A DNA stretch of 64,000 nucleotides from VRUE01 sp963774555 (GTDB taxonomy: Bacteria > Actinomycetota > Thermoleophilia > Solirubrobacterales > 70-9). The position numbers and the translations under genes were made by a program. Below the pieces are notes generated by a model. The model did no database searches. It had not been told where the DNA came from and saw only the letters and a list, made by a program, of their open reading frames with translations. Where the stretch lies: positions 992,001-1,056,000 of the forward strand of contig CAVZFL010000001.1 in NCBI GenBank assembly GCA_963774555.1. The letters are read 5' to 3'. Shown piece by piece: positions 26,667-34,101 of the stretch. Every line of letters begins with the position of its first letter. Positions within the stretch are counted from its first letter, which is position 1.

Positions 26667-29428
26667 GGCACGTCTTTGTAGTCACCATTCTCGCAGCGGT
26701 GGCAGTCGCACTGCCGGCGACGGCAGAGGCCGACGTGAGTCAATATGGCATCGAATCGACGAGTGCCGCGGCGTCCACTCCGCAGGCTGGCGCCCACCCT
26801 GACTTCACCCTCTCGGTGGCGTTGAAGAAGGATTCCGGAGGCCACCTGCTGGCAAAGACCCGCGACTTCTTCTTCGACATCCCCCCGGGGCTGCTTGGTA
26901 ACCCCACTGCGGTGCCCACATGCACTGTCGAGCAGCTGGTCAGCACCGATGTCGAAGACCCCTCGAATACCGGCGGTTGTCCGCAGGCCTCTCAGGTCGG
27001 CATCACCGAAGTTGAGATCGAAGGGCTGGTGCCTGTGTTCGAGCCGATCTACGACATGGTGCCGCGCTTTGGCGAGCCGGCTCGCTTTGGCTTCTTCGCG
27101 GACAGCTACCCGATCCTCATCGATACCCGTATTCGCCCTGAAGATGGATATGGCGTCACGGCGATGGTTGAAGGAGCCAGCGCCTTCGCCACGGTGATCT
27201 CGGCCACCAGCACGCTATGGGGAGTACCCACGGATAAAAGCCACGATTCGCTGCGGATCACGCCTTGGGAGTCGCTCCACAACGGTGGCGTGCCAGTCAC
27301 CGGCGAACGCCCGGCAAACATCACCCCCGCCTCTTTCATGATCAACCCAACTGGCTGCGGGACCCCCCAGGGGGTCGGAATCAAGGCCATTCCCTACGCC
27401 GATCCCGCTCTGGAGGCCGAGGCGTTCGCGCCCATGGCGCCAAACAGCGGCTGCGAGCTGCTCGACTTCAAACCGCAGATGGCGATCGCCCCGACCAGCG
27501 AAGCCGCGGAGACCGGCTCCGGCTTGAACGTGGAGCTGAGCTTGCCCACCAGCGGCCTCGAAGACCCCAACCTGAAGGTCGGTTCCGCGATGAAGAGCGC
27601 AGAAGTCACCCTTCCCGCGGGCATCACCGTCAATCCCTCTCAGGCTGTCGGTCTTGGTGTCTGCTCCAAAGCCGACTACGAGAATGAGACCGCTGCCTCC
27701 GGCCCCAACGCGGGCTGCCCCGAAACCTCGAAGATCGGCAGTGCGACCGCCCACAGCCCGCTGATCGACAAGGAGATCACCGGCTCCCTCTACGTCGCCA
27801 AGCCCTACGAAAACCCGTTCGGCACCCTCATAGCCCTTTACATGGTTTTCAAGGCTCCCAGCCGCGGCGTGATCGTGAAGCTTCCCCTCAAGGTGGCACC
27901 AGACTCCAAAACCGGGCAGCTGGTGACGACGGTAGAGAATATCCCGCAAGTTACGGTGGGGAGCAGCTTCGAACTGCATTTCCGGGATGGCGCCCGCTCG
28001 CCCCTGGTCACGCCGCCAACCTGCGGGACCTATCAATCCACCGCGACGCTGACGCCTTGGGCGAAGCCGGCGAGCCCGGAGGTGCTCCATCCCAGCTTCC
28101 AAATCAGCCACGGGGTGGACGGCGGCCCGTGTCCTTCTGGCGCGCCTCCCTTCCGCCCGGGTTTGACGGCAGGATCGATCGACAACAACGCCGGCTCCTA
28201 TTCCCCCGATTACCTGCGTCTCACCCGCCAGGACGGCGACCAGGATCTGACCCGCTTCTCGGCCACGCTGCCGCCCGGCGCGGTGGCGAAGCTGGCCGGG
28301 GTCGAGCGTTGCTCCGATGCGGCGATCGAGGTGGCCAAGGTCAAGACCGGCAAAGAAGAGCAGGCCTTCCCAAGTTGCCCGTCGGGCTCGGTGATCGGTC
28401 ACGTGCTCGGCGGGGCGGGGGTGGGCCAGGTGCTCACCTACGCCGAGGGTGACCTCTATCTAGCCGGCCCCTACAACGGTTCTCAGCTCAGCGTGGTCGC
28501 GATCGTCCCCGCCGTCGCCGGCCCCTTCGATGTCGGCACGATCGTCACCCGCCAGGCTCTCTCCTTGGACCCCGACACCGGCCGGGGCGTGGTCGACGGC
28601 TCGCGCTCGGACCCCCTGCCTCACATCCTCGCCGGCATCCTGCTCAAGGTCAGGGACATCCGCGCCTACGTCGACCGCCCCGACTTCACCCTCAACCCGA
28701 CCAACTGCGACCCGCTGGCCTTCGACGCCGAGTTGTGGGGGGGAGGGATCGACCCCTTCGGCACCGCCGACGATTCCCCGGTGTCGCTTTCGGCCCGCTT
28801 CCAGGCCGCCAACTGCGCCCTGCTCGGCTACAAGCCGCGCCTCAAACTGACCCTGAAGGGCGGCACCCACCGCGGCGCCCACCCCGCCCTCAGGGCCGTA
28901 TTCAGACCTCGCAAAGGCGATGCCAACGGCCGCGCCGTCCAGGTCACCCTGCCCCGCTCGGCGTTTATCGAGCAGTCCCATTTCCGCACGATCTGCACCA
29001 GGGTCCAGTTCGCCGCCGACCAATGCCCGGCGGGCTCTATCTACGGCCACGTGCGCGCTTTCACGCCGCTGCTGGACGAACCCCTGGAAGGCCCCGTCTA
29101 TCTGCGCTCCTCCAGCCACAAGCTGCCCGACCTTGTTTTCGCCCTTCGCGGCATCGTCGAAATAAACGTCGTCGCCAAGGTCGACTCGGTCGACGGCAGG
29201 CTACGCGGCACCTTCGCCAGCATCCCCGATGCGCCGCTGACCAAGGCTGTGCTGACCATGCAGGGCGCCCGCAAGGGCCTCTTCGTCAACTCGACCGATC
29301 TCTGCCGGGCCGAGCAACGCGCCGAGGTGCGCCTCACCGCGCAGAACGCCAAGCGGCACAACATCGACCCCGTGGTCGCAAGCGCCTGCGGGAAGGTGAG
29401 GCACCAGCGTCACCGCTCCAAGCACTAA
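26663..29428 (+). CDS. Large secreted protein with four related Cys-Pro modules
   Basis: A 921-aa protein with a signal peptide (RHVFVVTILAAVAVALPATA). Four degenerate modules recur. Each runs from an (I/L)PPG or LPxG turn to a single Cys, then a CP..S.IG element and a following strand with Y: near residues 73-120 (CTVEQL, GGCPQASQVG), 320-370 (GVCSKADY, AGCPETSKIGSAT), 545-605 (ERCSDAAI, PSCPSGSVIGHV) and 775-830 (TICTRVQF, DQCPAGSIYGHV). The Cys pairs would form one disulfide per module. The C-terminus is RHRSKH. It is co-translated with the propeller protein, so the two probably act together at the cell surface. I know no function. Confidence 0.8.
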   Translation: MRHVFVVTILAAVAVALPATAEADVSQYGIESTSAAASTPQAGAHPDFTLSVALKKDSGGHLLAKTRDFFFDIPPGLLGNPTAVPTCTVEQLVSTDVEDPSNTGGCPQASQVGITEVEIEGLVPVFEPIYDMVPRFGEPARFGFFADSYPILIDTRIRPEDGYGVTAMVEGASAFATVISATSTLWGVPTDKSHDSLRITPWESLHNGGVPVTGERPANITPASFMINPTGCGTPQGVGIKAIPYADPALEAEAFAPMAPNSGCELLDFKPQMAIAPTSEAAETGSGLNVELSLPTSGLEDPNLKVGSAMKSAEVTLPAGITVNPSQAVGLGVCSKADYENETAASGPNAGCPETSKIGSATAHSPLIDKEITGSLYVAKPYENPFGTLIALYMVFKAPSRGVIVKLPLKVAPDSKTGQLVTTVENIPQVTVGSSFELHFRDGARSPLVTPPTCGTYQSTATLTPWAKPASPEVLHPSFQISHGVDGGPCPSGAPPFRPGLTAGSIDNNAGSYSPDYLRLTRQDGDQDLTRFSATLPPGAVAKLAGVERCSDAAIEVAKVKTGKEEQAFPSCPSGSVIGHVLGGAGVGQVLTYAEGDLYLAGPYNGSQLSVVAIVPAVAGPFDVGTIVTRQALSLDPDTGRGVVDGSRSDPLPHILAGILLKVRDIRAYVDRPDFTLNPTNCDPLAFDAELWGGGIDPFGTADDSPVSLSARFQAANCALLGYKPRLKLTLKGGTHRGAHPALRAVFRPRKGDANGRAVQVTLPRSAFIEQSHFRTICTRVQFAADQCPAGSIYGHVRAFTPLLDEPLEGPVYLRSSSHKLPDLVFALRGIVEINVVAKVDSVDGRLRGTFASIPDAPLTKAVLTMQGARKGLFVNSTDLCRAEQRAEVRLTAQNAKRHNIDPVVASACGKVRHQRHRSKH

Positions 29429-29455
29429 CAATCTACCTAGGGAGGAAATCAGCTG

Positions 29456-30118
29456 ATGTCGATACTCAAGACCCGTTTCGGAATACCGGGAGCGATCTCC
29501 GTGCTCGCCCTTGTATTCGCAATGCTCGGCGGCGCATATGCCGCCTCCGACGCTGGTCATAGCGGCAACTTCGCCAGCGAGGCTAAGAAGAAGGTAAAAA
29601 AGGGACCGACGGGTCCGCGGGGCGCAACTGGGCCAACAGGAGCAGCCGGAGCCCAGGGATTGCCGGGAGCAAATGGGAGCGATGGAGCTCAGGGTCCAGC
29701 GGGGCCGGTCGGGCCAACGGGAGATGAAGGCCCTCAGGGGCCGAAAGGCGCTACGGGTGATACCGGCCCCGCTGGACCGCTGGTCGAAACCCTCCCGAGC
29801 GGCAAGACCATGACGGGCGCTTGGAGCGTTGATACTGAAGAAGAAAAGCTGGTGACTTTGTCCTATCCGTTCAAGCTGGCCGCTCCTGTCGCGACAGGAG
29901 ACGTCGTCCTGGAAGAAGAAGGTGGTGGAGAAACAGCCAACTGCCCAGGCACTGCCGGGGATCCAAAAGCCGCCAGCGGCAAACTCTGCATTTACGTGCA
30001 GATGTCCGTCCTGACCCCTGAACTTGGAGCGTTCACATTCAGCACGGTTGGAGGAGTCGCAGCTGATTTCAAAGGCTCGCCGCTCGCGTTCGGCACTTGG
30101 GCGGTGGCCGCGCCGTGA
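29456..30118 (+). CDS. Secreted collagen-like repeat protein
   Basis: A 220-aa protein. GGGAGG precedes the ATG by about ten bases. Signal region IPGAISVLALVFAMLGGAYA, then a Lys-rich linker (EAKKKVKK). About twenty uninterrupted Gly-X-Y triplets follow (GPTGPRGATGPTGAAGAQG onward, roughly residues 49-108), and a C-terminal globular domain of about 110 residues with two cysteines (TANCPGT, KLCIYVQ). Gly-X-Y tracts form triple helices and the end domain probably trimerises. It lies 27 bases after the four-module protein, so it is probably part of the same operon. Confidence 0.85.
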   Translation: MSILKTRFGIPGAISVLALVFAMLGGAYAASDAGHSGNFASEAKKKVKKGPTGPRGATGPTGAAGAQGLPGANGSDGAQGPAGPVGPTGDEGPQGPKGATGDTGPAGPLVETLPSGKTMTGAWSVDTEEEKLVTLSYPFKLAAPVATGDVVLEEEGGGETANCPGTAGDPKAASGKLCIYVQMSVLTPELGAFTFSTVGGVAADFKGSPLAFGTWAVAAP

Positions 30119-30153
30119 GTTCCTTGTCTTTCAAGGGGTAGACCCGTATCGAT

Positions 30154-30190
30154 CACCGGGCTCGGCGGCCGCTGCGCGCCGAGCCCGGTG
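30154..30190 (+). terminator. Hairpin terminator after the surface-protein operon
   Basis: Perfect 14-bp stem CACCGGGCTCGGCG against CGCCGAGCCCGGTG with a nine-base loop, 36 bases after the collagen-like gene stop. Confidence 0.65.
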
Positions 30191-30233
30191 GTGTCGAGTG
30201 CACCTTTTCCCGTTTGCCATCGGGCCAGCCAGA

Positions 30234-30264
30234 ATTTCTCCTGCACGTACCGAGAATCTGCAAG
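30234..30264. repeat. 31-bp direct repeat, right copy
   Basis: Identical to 21,910-21,940 over all 31 bases and in the same orientation. Here it lies 65 bases before the NlpC/P60 start, immediately upstream of a putative promoter. Confidence 0.85.
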
Positions 30265-30269
30265 GGAAG

Positions 30270-30297
30270 TTGCAAATTGTTAGCAACGCCTCACAAT
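30270..30297 (+). promoter_or_regulatory. Putative promoter of the NlpC/P60 gene
   Basis: TTGCAA at 30,270-30,275, a 16-base spacer and CACAAT at 30,292-30,297. TTGC/GCAA arms in the spacer form a small inverted repeat. The leader would be about 25 bases. Confidence 0.35.
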
Positions 30298-30328
30298 TCG
30301 GCGGCGACTTCGCTACCGTGCGCCGCCG

Positions 30329-31549
30329 ATGCGCGTTTCCCTTCGCGGTAACTCCTGGCGGCTGCTGCTGCCCGCGGCCCTGCTGCTCGGCGCCCTCTGC
30401 CTGGTCGCCTCGGCGCCGGCCAAGGACCTGGAAGAAAAGCTCGACGCGACGCAGGGCAAGCTCAGCCACGTGCGCGAAAGCCAGAGCGCGCTGGCGGCGA
30501 CGATCGCCGAACAGAACAAGGCGATCGACTCGATGATCGGCGAAGTCTCCGCCCTGCGCCGCCAGCAGGCGACGGTCGAGGGCGAGCTCTCCGAAAAGCA
30601 GCACGAGCTCGACAGCGCGACGGCGAAGCTGAAGGCCGACCAGCGTCACCTGGCGGTCGTTCGCGCCCGCCTGCAGCGGGCGCTGGGCGTGCTGCGCGAG
30701 CGCCTGGTGGCGATCTATGAGTCGGGCAGTCCCGACATGATCAACGTCGTGCTCGACTCGGCCAGCTGGTCGGAAGTCGCGACCCGCGCCGACTACCTGA
30801 GCCAGGTGCAGGAATACGACGACTCGGTCGCCACCCGGGTCAAGGGCCTGCGCGACGAAGCCCGCGCCGCGGTCAAGCGCATGACCGCCGTGCGGCTTCA
30901 GATCAAGGGGGCGCGCGACGAAATCGCCGCCAAGGAGAAGGAAGTGGCCGCCGCGCGCGAAGAAGCCGAGGCCCGCTTCGCCGAACTGAAGTCGGCCCAG
31001 GCGGCGCGCCAGGAATCGATGGAAGCGCTCGAGTCGCGCGAAGAAGCGCTCAGCGACAACCTCGCCTCGATCTCGGAACAGATCGCCAGCACCACCGGCG
31101 CGCCCGCCCCGGTGACGGGCACGCCGGCGCCGCTGACCCCCGGCGAGAGCGCCGAATACATCTCCGAAAGCCAGGCCAGCGTGCCCAGCGCGGCGCCGGC
31201 GGCGATCGCCGGCGCGATCGAAGCCGCCAACTCGATCGCCACCACCCCCTACGTCTGGGGCGGCGGCCACGGTTCCTTCGAAGATTCCGGCTATGACTGC
31301 TCGGGCTCGGTCAGCTTCGCCCTGCACGGCGGCGGCTTCCTCGAAAGCCCGCTCGACTCGACCGGCCTGGAGACCTGGGGCGAACCCGGCCCCGGCAAGT
31401 GGATCACCGTCTACGCCAACTCCGGCCACGCCTGGATGATCATCGCCGGCCTGGCTTTCGACACCGTAGGCGGCCCCGGCCCCCGCTGGCACTCGTCCCC
31501 AGTCGATTCCCCAGAAGGCTTCGTCGCCCGCCACCCCCCGGGCTATTAG
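30329..31549 (+). CDS. NlpC/P60 peptidoglycan endopeptidase with coiled-coil N-terminus
   Basis: A 406-aa protein. Signal peptide SWRLLLPAALLLGALCLVAS, then a long coiled coil (about residues 33-260) in two helical halves split by LVAIYESGSPDMINVVLDSA, the arrangement of actinobacterial Rip/CwlO-type hydrolases controlled by FtsEX. After a Pro/Ala linker comes the catalytic domain: TTPYVWGGGHGSFEDSGYDC with the nucleophile Cys in DCSG and the catalytic His in NSGHAWMIIAG. It cuts peptide stems in peptidoglycan during growth or division. GC and codon use return to the genome norm here, unlike the upstream locus. Confidence 0.9.
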   Translation: MRVSLRGNSWRLLLPAALLLGALCLVASAPAKDLEEKLDATQGKLSHVRESQSALAATIAEQNKAIDSMIGEVSALRRQQATVEGELSEKQHELDSATAKLKADQRHLAVVRARLQRALGVLRERLVAIYESGSPDMINVVLDSASWSEVATRADYLSQVQEYDDSVATRVKGLRDEARAAVKRMTAVRLQIKGARDEIAAKEKEVAAAREEAEARFAELKSAQAARQESMEALESREEALSDNLASISEQIASTTGAPAPVTGTPAPLTPGESAEYISESQASVPSAAPAAIAGAIEAANSIATTPYVWGGGHGSFEDSGYDCSGSVSFALHGGGFLESPLDSTGLETWGEPGPGKWITVYANSGHAWMIIAGLAFDTVGGPGPRWHSSPVDSPEGFVARHPPGY

Positions 31550-32133
31550 CAGCCGACGGGACTCAAGGCCTCGGCGTAATTGTTTTCCGCTTTCTCAAGC
31601 GGTTTGCGAGCAAGTACCGGCCGTAGCTTCTCGTCGTAACCGGCGACCGCCTGCTCGCTTATCAGCGGCTCGATCCAGCGCGTGTCGATCAACTCGACAT
31701 GCGCCCGGTCGGGAACACATCGGAGATCTCAGCCACCGCGTCCACCCGCCGGCAGCCACGCAGACGTGATCAGGGCTGTCGCCTGCTCACCGACAGCCCT
31801 GGCGATACGCACCGCAGGAATAACCGGCAATCCGCGATCTAACATCGTCTGGAGCAGGGCTATCTCGGTGGCTCTATGCGCGTCGGTCAACCTGCCGCCT
31901 GGGATCGCCGCTGCCATCCGGGCCACCGTTTCGACCGAGGCCACCGTCTCGGCCTTCGATGGAATCCGCGCAGGGGAGGTATCGGCCTCTTCGCGCGATC
32001 TGTGCGCGAGCACGGCGCGAAGCTCCTCGAAGTACCAAGCGATGGCAGCCAGGCCAAGGGCGGAGGCGAGGGAGTCGTTGATCTCGCCAGCTATGCGCCG
32101 TGCCGACTCAGCGAGCGCGGTGTCTGTGGTCAT
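31546..32133 (-). pseudogene. Interrupted gene of unknown function
   Basis: The first 134 codons are open (TTDTALAESARRIAGEINDS, WYFEELRAVLAHRSREEADT, VIPAVRIARAVGEQATALIT) and stop at 31,729. Downstream pieces in other frames look like a natural continuation: VDAVAEISDVFPTGR, then HVELIDTRWIEPLISEQAVA with GYDEKLRPVLARKPLEKAEN, ending at TAA 31,546-31,548, which overlaps the NlpC stop. Two frame changes near 31,690 and 31,730 would give an about 195-aa protein. Whether this is decay or base error is not clear. I do not recognise the family. Confidence 0.45.
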
Positions 32134-32167
32134 GGCCTGAGTCGCGCCTGTGGGGCAGGCGCCGAAG

Positions 32168-32326
32168 TCAGCTCAATCGCGGCTGGCCATCTTGCGTACC
32201 GGCCGCCCGCCCGTTGTCGTCTGGGTCGGCTTCGTGAGCCATGGCCTCTTGCTCGGCTGGTTCCGGGGCGCCGTGGTTGCCACCGATCCATCCACATGAG
32301 CAGGACACGGCATAGCCGTCGCTCAT
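32168..32326 (-). CDS. Small Cys-containing protein (weak call)
   Basis: A 52-aa reading frame, SDGYAVSCSCGWIGGNHGAP then an acidic tail. The CSCGW motif resembles short actinobacterial zinc-binding proteins. No clear ribosome site is seen, and the frame is open further upstream to 32413 through sequence that also forms a hairpin. It may be co-transcribed with the interrupted gene after it. Confidence 0.35.
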   Translation of the reverse strand: MSDGYAVSCSCGWIGGNHGAPEPAEQEAMAHEADPDDNGRAAGTQDGQPRLS

Positions 32327-32414
32327 GGGTATAACGAGTGCATTGTGGGTGTCTCGCAATTGACAGCTCCGCTGCATCGGACAGACTCGGTTGGCCCGCT
32401 TCTTCGGTTTCAAA

Positions 32415-32452
32415 GGGAGGGCGGCCAGTTGTTGGGACCGTGCCGCCCTCCC
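32415..32452. terminator. Hairpin, possible terminator
   Basis: Perfect 11-bp stem GGGAGGGCGGC against GCCGCCCTCCC with a 16-base loop, about 150 bases beyond the stop of the regulator gene. It could end that transcript or one running the other way. The remaining intergenic sequence to 32,603 shows nothing I can name. Confidence 0.4.
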
Positions 32453-32603
32453 CGTTCATCAATCTGCATCGGAGCGTCCGCGCGCGGGGAGCCTCGTGCT
32501 GACGACCGCCCCCGAGGCCAAAACGCCCCGATGCGCAGGCGATAGTAGGCGGCTAATGAACAGATTGCCGTTTTTTAACTAGAGATCCTGAGTATTGCCC
32601 CGC

Positions 32604-33296
32604 TCAACGCTTTTTCTTGACCTTCAGATCCTTGCCACTCAGCGAGGTGAAGACCAGCAGCACAGCGCTCGTTTGAATCCTCTCGCCATCGCCTTGACCG
32701 TTCCTCAGGCGCTTGTCTGATTCGGTGCCAATCTCCTCGTATCGTTCAAAGAATTCCGCGGCTGCCACCTCAGCGTCTTCGCGACCCGTGCCATCCAGGG
32801 TCCTGGGGTCCCGAGTAACTACGTGATCCGGACGATCATTAAAGAGATCGGCGCGAATTGACTCGACAAGGTCCACCTCGATTTCCTCCAGGATTGTGCT
32901 CGCCACGCCACTTCGCGCTGATTTCGGCCATGACTTCGCAACCCAGCTGGGGATGAAGACCTTGTTCGTGGCTCTGTAGTAATGCTCGACCGCGCCGCGC
33001 CTCGGCTCCGTTTTGACCTGCTCGATCATCTCGAAGTCACGCAGCACTTTGATGTGGTAGCTGACCTGACTCAGGCCCTCTTCGAGTTGCTTGCGTAGTT
33101 CATTGGGACTTGCTACCCGGTCGTTGAGGACCGTGAGAATCCGCAACCGCAAGGGGTGCGCCAACGCCTTGACGATCCGTTGTTCTATGGATTGACTGGC
33201 CGTCTCCCGCTGTTTGGCGGTGCTGCTCTTCCCTCGGCTTGGCTTCTTAGCCTTGCCGCCCGCCCCTTTGGACCGGCCCGTCTTTTTTGCCGCCAA
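32604..33296 (-). CDS. ArsR-type winged-helix transcriptional regulator
   Basis: A 230-aa protein. A Lys/Ser-rich N-terminal tail (AAKKTGRSKGAGGKAKKPSR) precedes an ArsR-like winged helix: IVKALAHPLRLRILTVLNDR, ASPNELRKQLEEGLSQVSYH (recognition helix) and IKVLRDFEMIEQVKTEPRRG with the wing AVEHYYRA. The C-terminal 120 residues are an unassigned helical domain (TILEEIEVDLVESIRADLF) that may sense a ligand. It is transcribed away from the mini-gene array at 33,463, and the shared 166-bp region holds an AT-rich inverted repeat, so it is the obvious candidate regulator of the array. Confidence 0.8.
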   Translation of the reverse strand: MAAKKTGRSKGAGGKAKKPSRGKSSTAKQRETASQSIEQRIVKALAHPLRLRILTVLNDRVASPNELRKQLEEGLSQVSYHIKVLRDFEMIEQVKTEPRRGAVEHYYRATNKVFIPSWVAKSWPKSARSGVASTILEEIEVDLVESIRADLFNDRPDHVVTRDPRTLDGTGREDAEVAAAEFFERYEEIGTESDKRLRNGQGDGERIQTSAVLLVFTSLSGKDLKVKKKR

Positions 33297-33407
33297 TGTC
33301 CTCGTTCCTTTCGTAAGTCGATGCGGTACTGGTCAGTTTGCAGATCGGTATGAAGGTGTCGATTTGCCGACAGAAAGTTAGCGGGACTTCAATCAGAACG
33401 CGCAGAA

Positions 33408-33447
33408 TGCTCTAATCTTTTCTTTTTATTTCAAATAAATTAGAGCA
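33408..33447. promoter_or_regulatory. AT-rich inverted repeat between regulator and peptide array
   Basis: TGCTCTAAT (33,408-33,416) and ATTAGAGCA (33,439-33,447) are perfect 9-bp arms around a T/A-rich centre. The site ends 16 bases before the first mini-gene. It is the only strongly AT-rich stretch nearby and is the likely operator/promoter of the divergent regulator-array pair. Confidence 0.45.
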
Positions 33448-33462
33448 ATGAAAGGGGGGGAG

Positions 33463-33522
33463 ATGACGATCCAGCCGTGTCCACCTGCGGTTCCGCTACT
33501 TTCGCTTTACAAGACGCGCTAA
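33463..33522 (+). CDS. Mini-gene 1 of tandem array, 19-aa peptide
   Basis: Encodes MTIQPCPPAVPLLSLYKTR with a TAA stop. AAAGGGGGGGAG lies directly upstream. An in-frame ATG at 33448 would add five residues, but homology with the other copies begins at 33463. The match with copy 3 (PC then AVPLLSL then KTR) despite eight synonymous differences in ten consecutive conserved codons shows the peptide itself is conserved. Pro-rich with one Cys, no signal peptide. Function unknown; a signalling peptide, ribosomally made natural-product precursor or regulatory leader are all open. Confidence 0.7.
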   Translation: MTIQPCPPAVPLLSLYKTR

Positions 33523-33528
33523 CGCTCC

Positions 33529-33571
33529 TGAGCAGGACTTGGCGAGGCTGACGAGCGCCAAGTCCTGCTCA
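33529..33571 (+). terminator. 16-bp perfect hairpin inside the peptide array
   Basis: TGAGCAGGACTTGGCG (33,529-33,544) pairs fully with CGCCAAGTCCTGCTCA (33,556-33,571) around an 11-base loop, starting six bases after the stop of mini-gene 1. No U-tract follows. It may end or attenuate transcription, or protect the 3' end of the first message so that copy 1 is made in excess. Confidence 0.6.
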
Positions 33572-33595
33572 TCGCCGACATAGCGGAGGCTGCCA

Positions 33596-33656
33596 ATGAC
33601 GCTTCAGTCGTGTCCCCCAACTCATGCCGCTTCTGTCCACGATTAAGCACCGGTGA
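33596..33656 (+). pseudogene. Mini-gene 2 of tandem array, frameshifted copy
   Basis: GGAGG precedes ATG 33596 by six bases. As read it gives MTLQSCPPT and then a short unrelated tail stopping at 33,646. Removing one base at 33,620-33,623 joins MTLQSCPPT to MPLLSTIKHR and a TGA at 33,654-33,656, exactly 19 residues and aligned end to end with copies 1 and 3. So this copy is a decayed relative or carries a base-call error. Confidence 0.6.
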
Positions 33657-33731
33657 GACTGAGGGGGCAGAGATTGACAACCTGCCGACGCCGACCACTC
33701 TTGCCTGCTACCCAAAGGAGAAGCTCAAGCG

Positions 33732-33791
33732 ATGACAATGAAGCCGTGTTCGATCGCCGTCCCCTTGCTCTCATTGCTTAAGACCCGCTGA
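33732..33791 (+). CDS. Mini-gene 3 of tandem array, 19-aa peptide
   Basis: Encodes MTMKPCSIAVPLLSLLKTR and stops with TGA. AAAGGAG lies about eleven bases upstream. The last eleven residues differ from copy 1 only at one position (Leu for Tyr), while the codons for A, V, P, L, L, S, L and T all differ synonymously. Copy starts are spaced 133 and 136 bases apart. Confidence 0.7.
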   Translation: MTMKPCSIAVPLLSLLKTR

Positions 33792-33825
33792 TGTGCAGCA
33801 TGGATTAGAAGGGAGGTGGGATGCA

Positions 33826-34019
33826 ATGACGATGCTGTGATCGCCGTGTTCGCGCTGTTGGGCTGGCGGCTGCTCGCTCAGTGGGCGGTAGCTCCGGAAG
33901 CCCAGCCTCAGTCGCCTTCGGTAGTTCGCCGGGAAGCGTGCCTCCGGCGAATAGATACGTGGGAAGCGCGAAAGCGGGCGGGAGAGCTACACAGCCGGCA
34001 CCGCCCTCCGAGCTGTTGA
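33826..34019 (+). other. Possible fourth array unit, degenerate
   Basis: GGGAGGTGGG precedes ATGACGATG at 33826, the same opening as copies 1 and 3 (M-T-I/M), but a stop follows after four codons. In another frame, from ATG 33816, sequence runs 67 codons with a hydrophobic stretch (AVIAVFALLGWRLLAQW) to 34,019. I cannot tell whether this is a remnant of the array or a small membrane protein. From 34,020 to 34,101 nothing else is visible. Confidence 0.3.
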
Positions 34020-34101
34020 GCGCTAACCGCCGCGAGCACCACCGCCCATCGGAATCGGCCCGAACAATTGATGCAAGAGCAAGTCGAGATATAGAGCGTT
34101 T

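Noticed and set aside
30119..30328. c-di-AMP (ydaO) riboswitch before the NlpC/P60 gene
   Set aside because: Such riboswitches are common here in actinobacteria, but the 210-base gap holds a terminator, the repeat and a promoter, too little room and no conserved ydaO motifs.
33463..33522. The 19-aa peptides as type I toxin peptides
   Set aside because: They are Pro-rich and lack a continuous hydrophobic membrane span with charged ends, and no antisense RNA promoter was evident.
33463..33791. The mini-gene array as a CRISPR array
   Set aside because: The units are three coding-like repeats with synonymous divergence, not near-identical short repeats separated by unique spacers; no cas genes are present.
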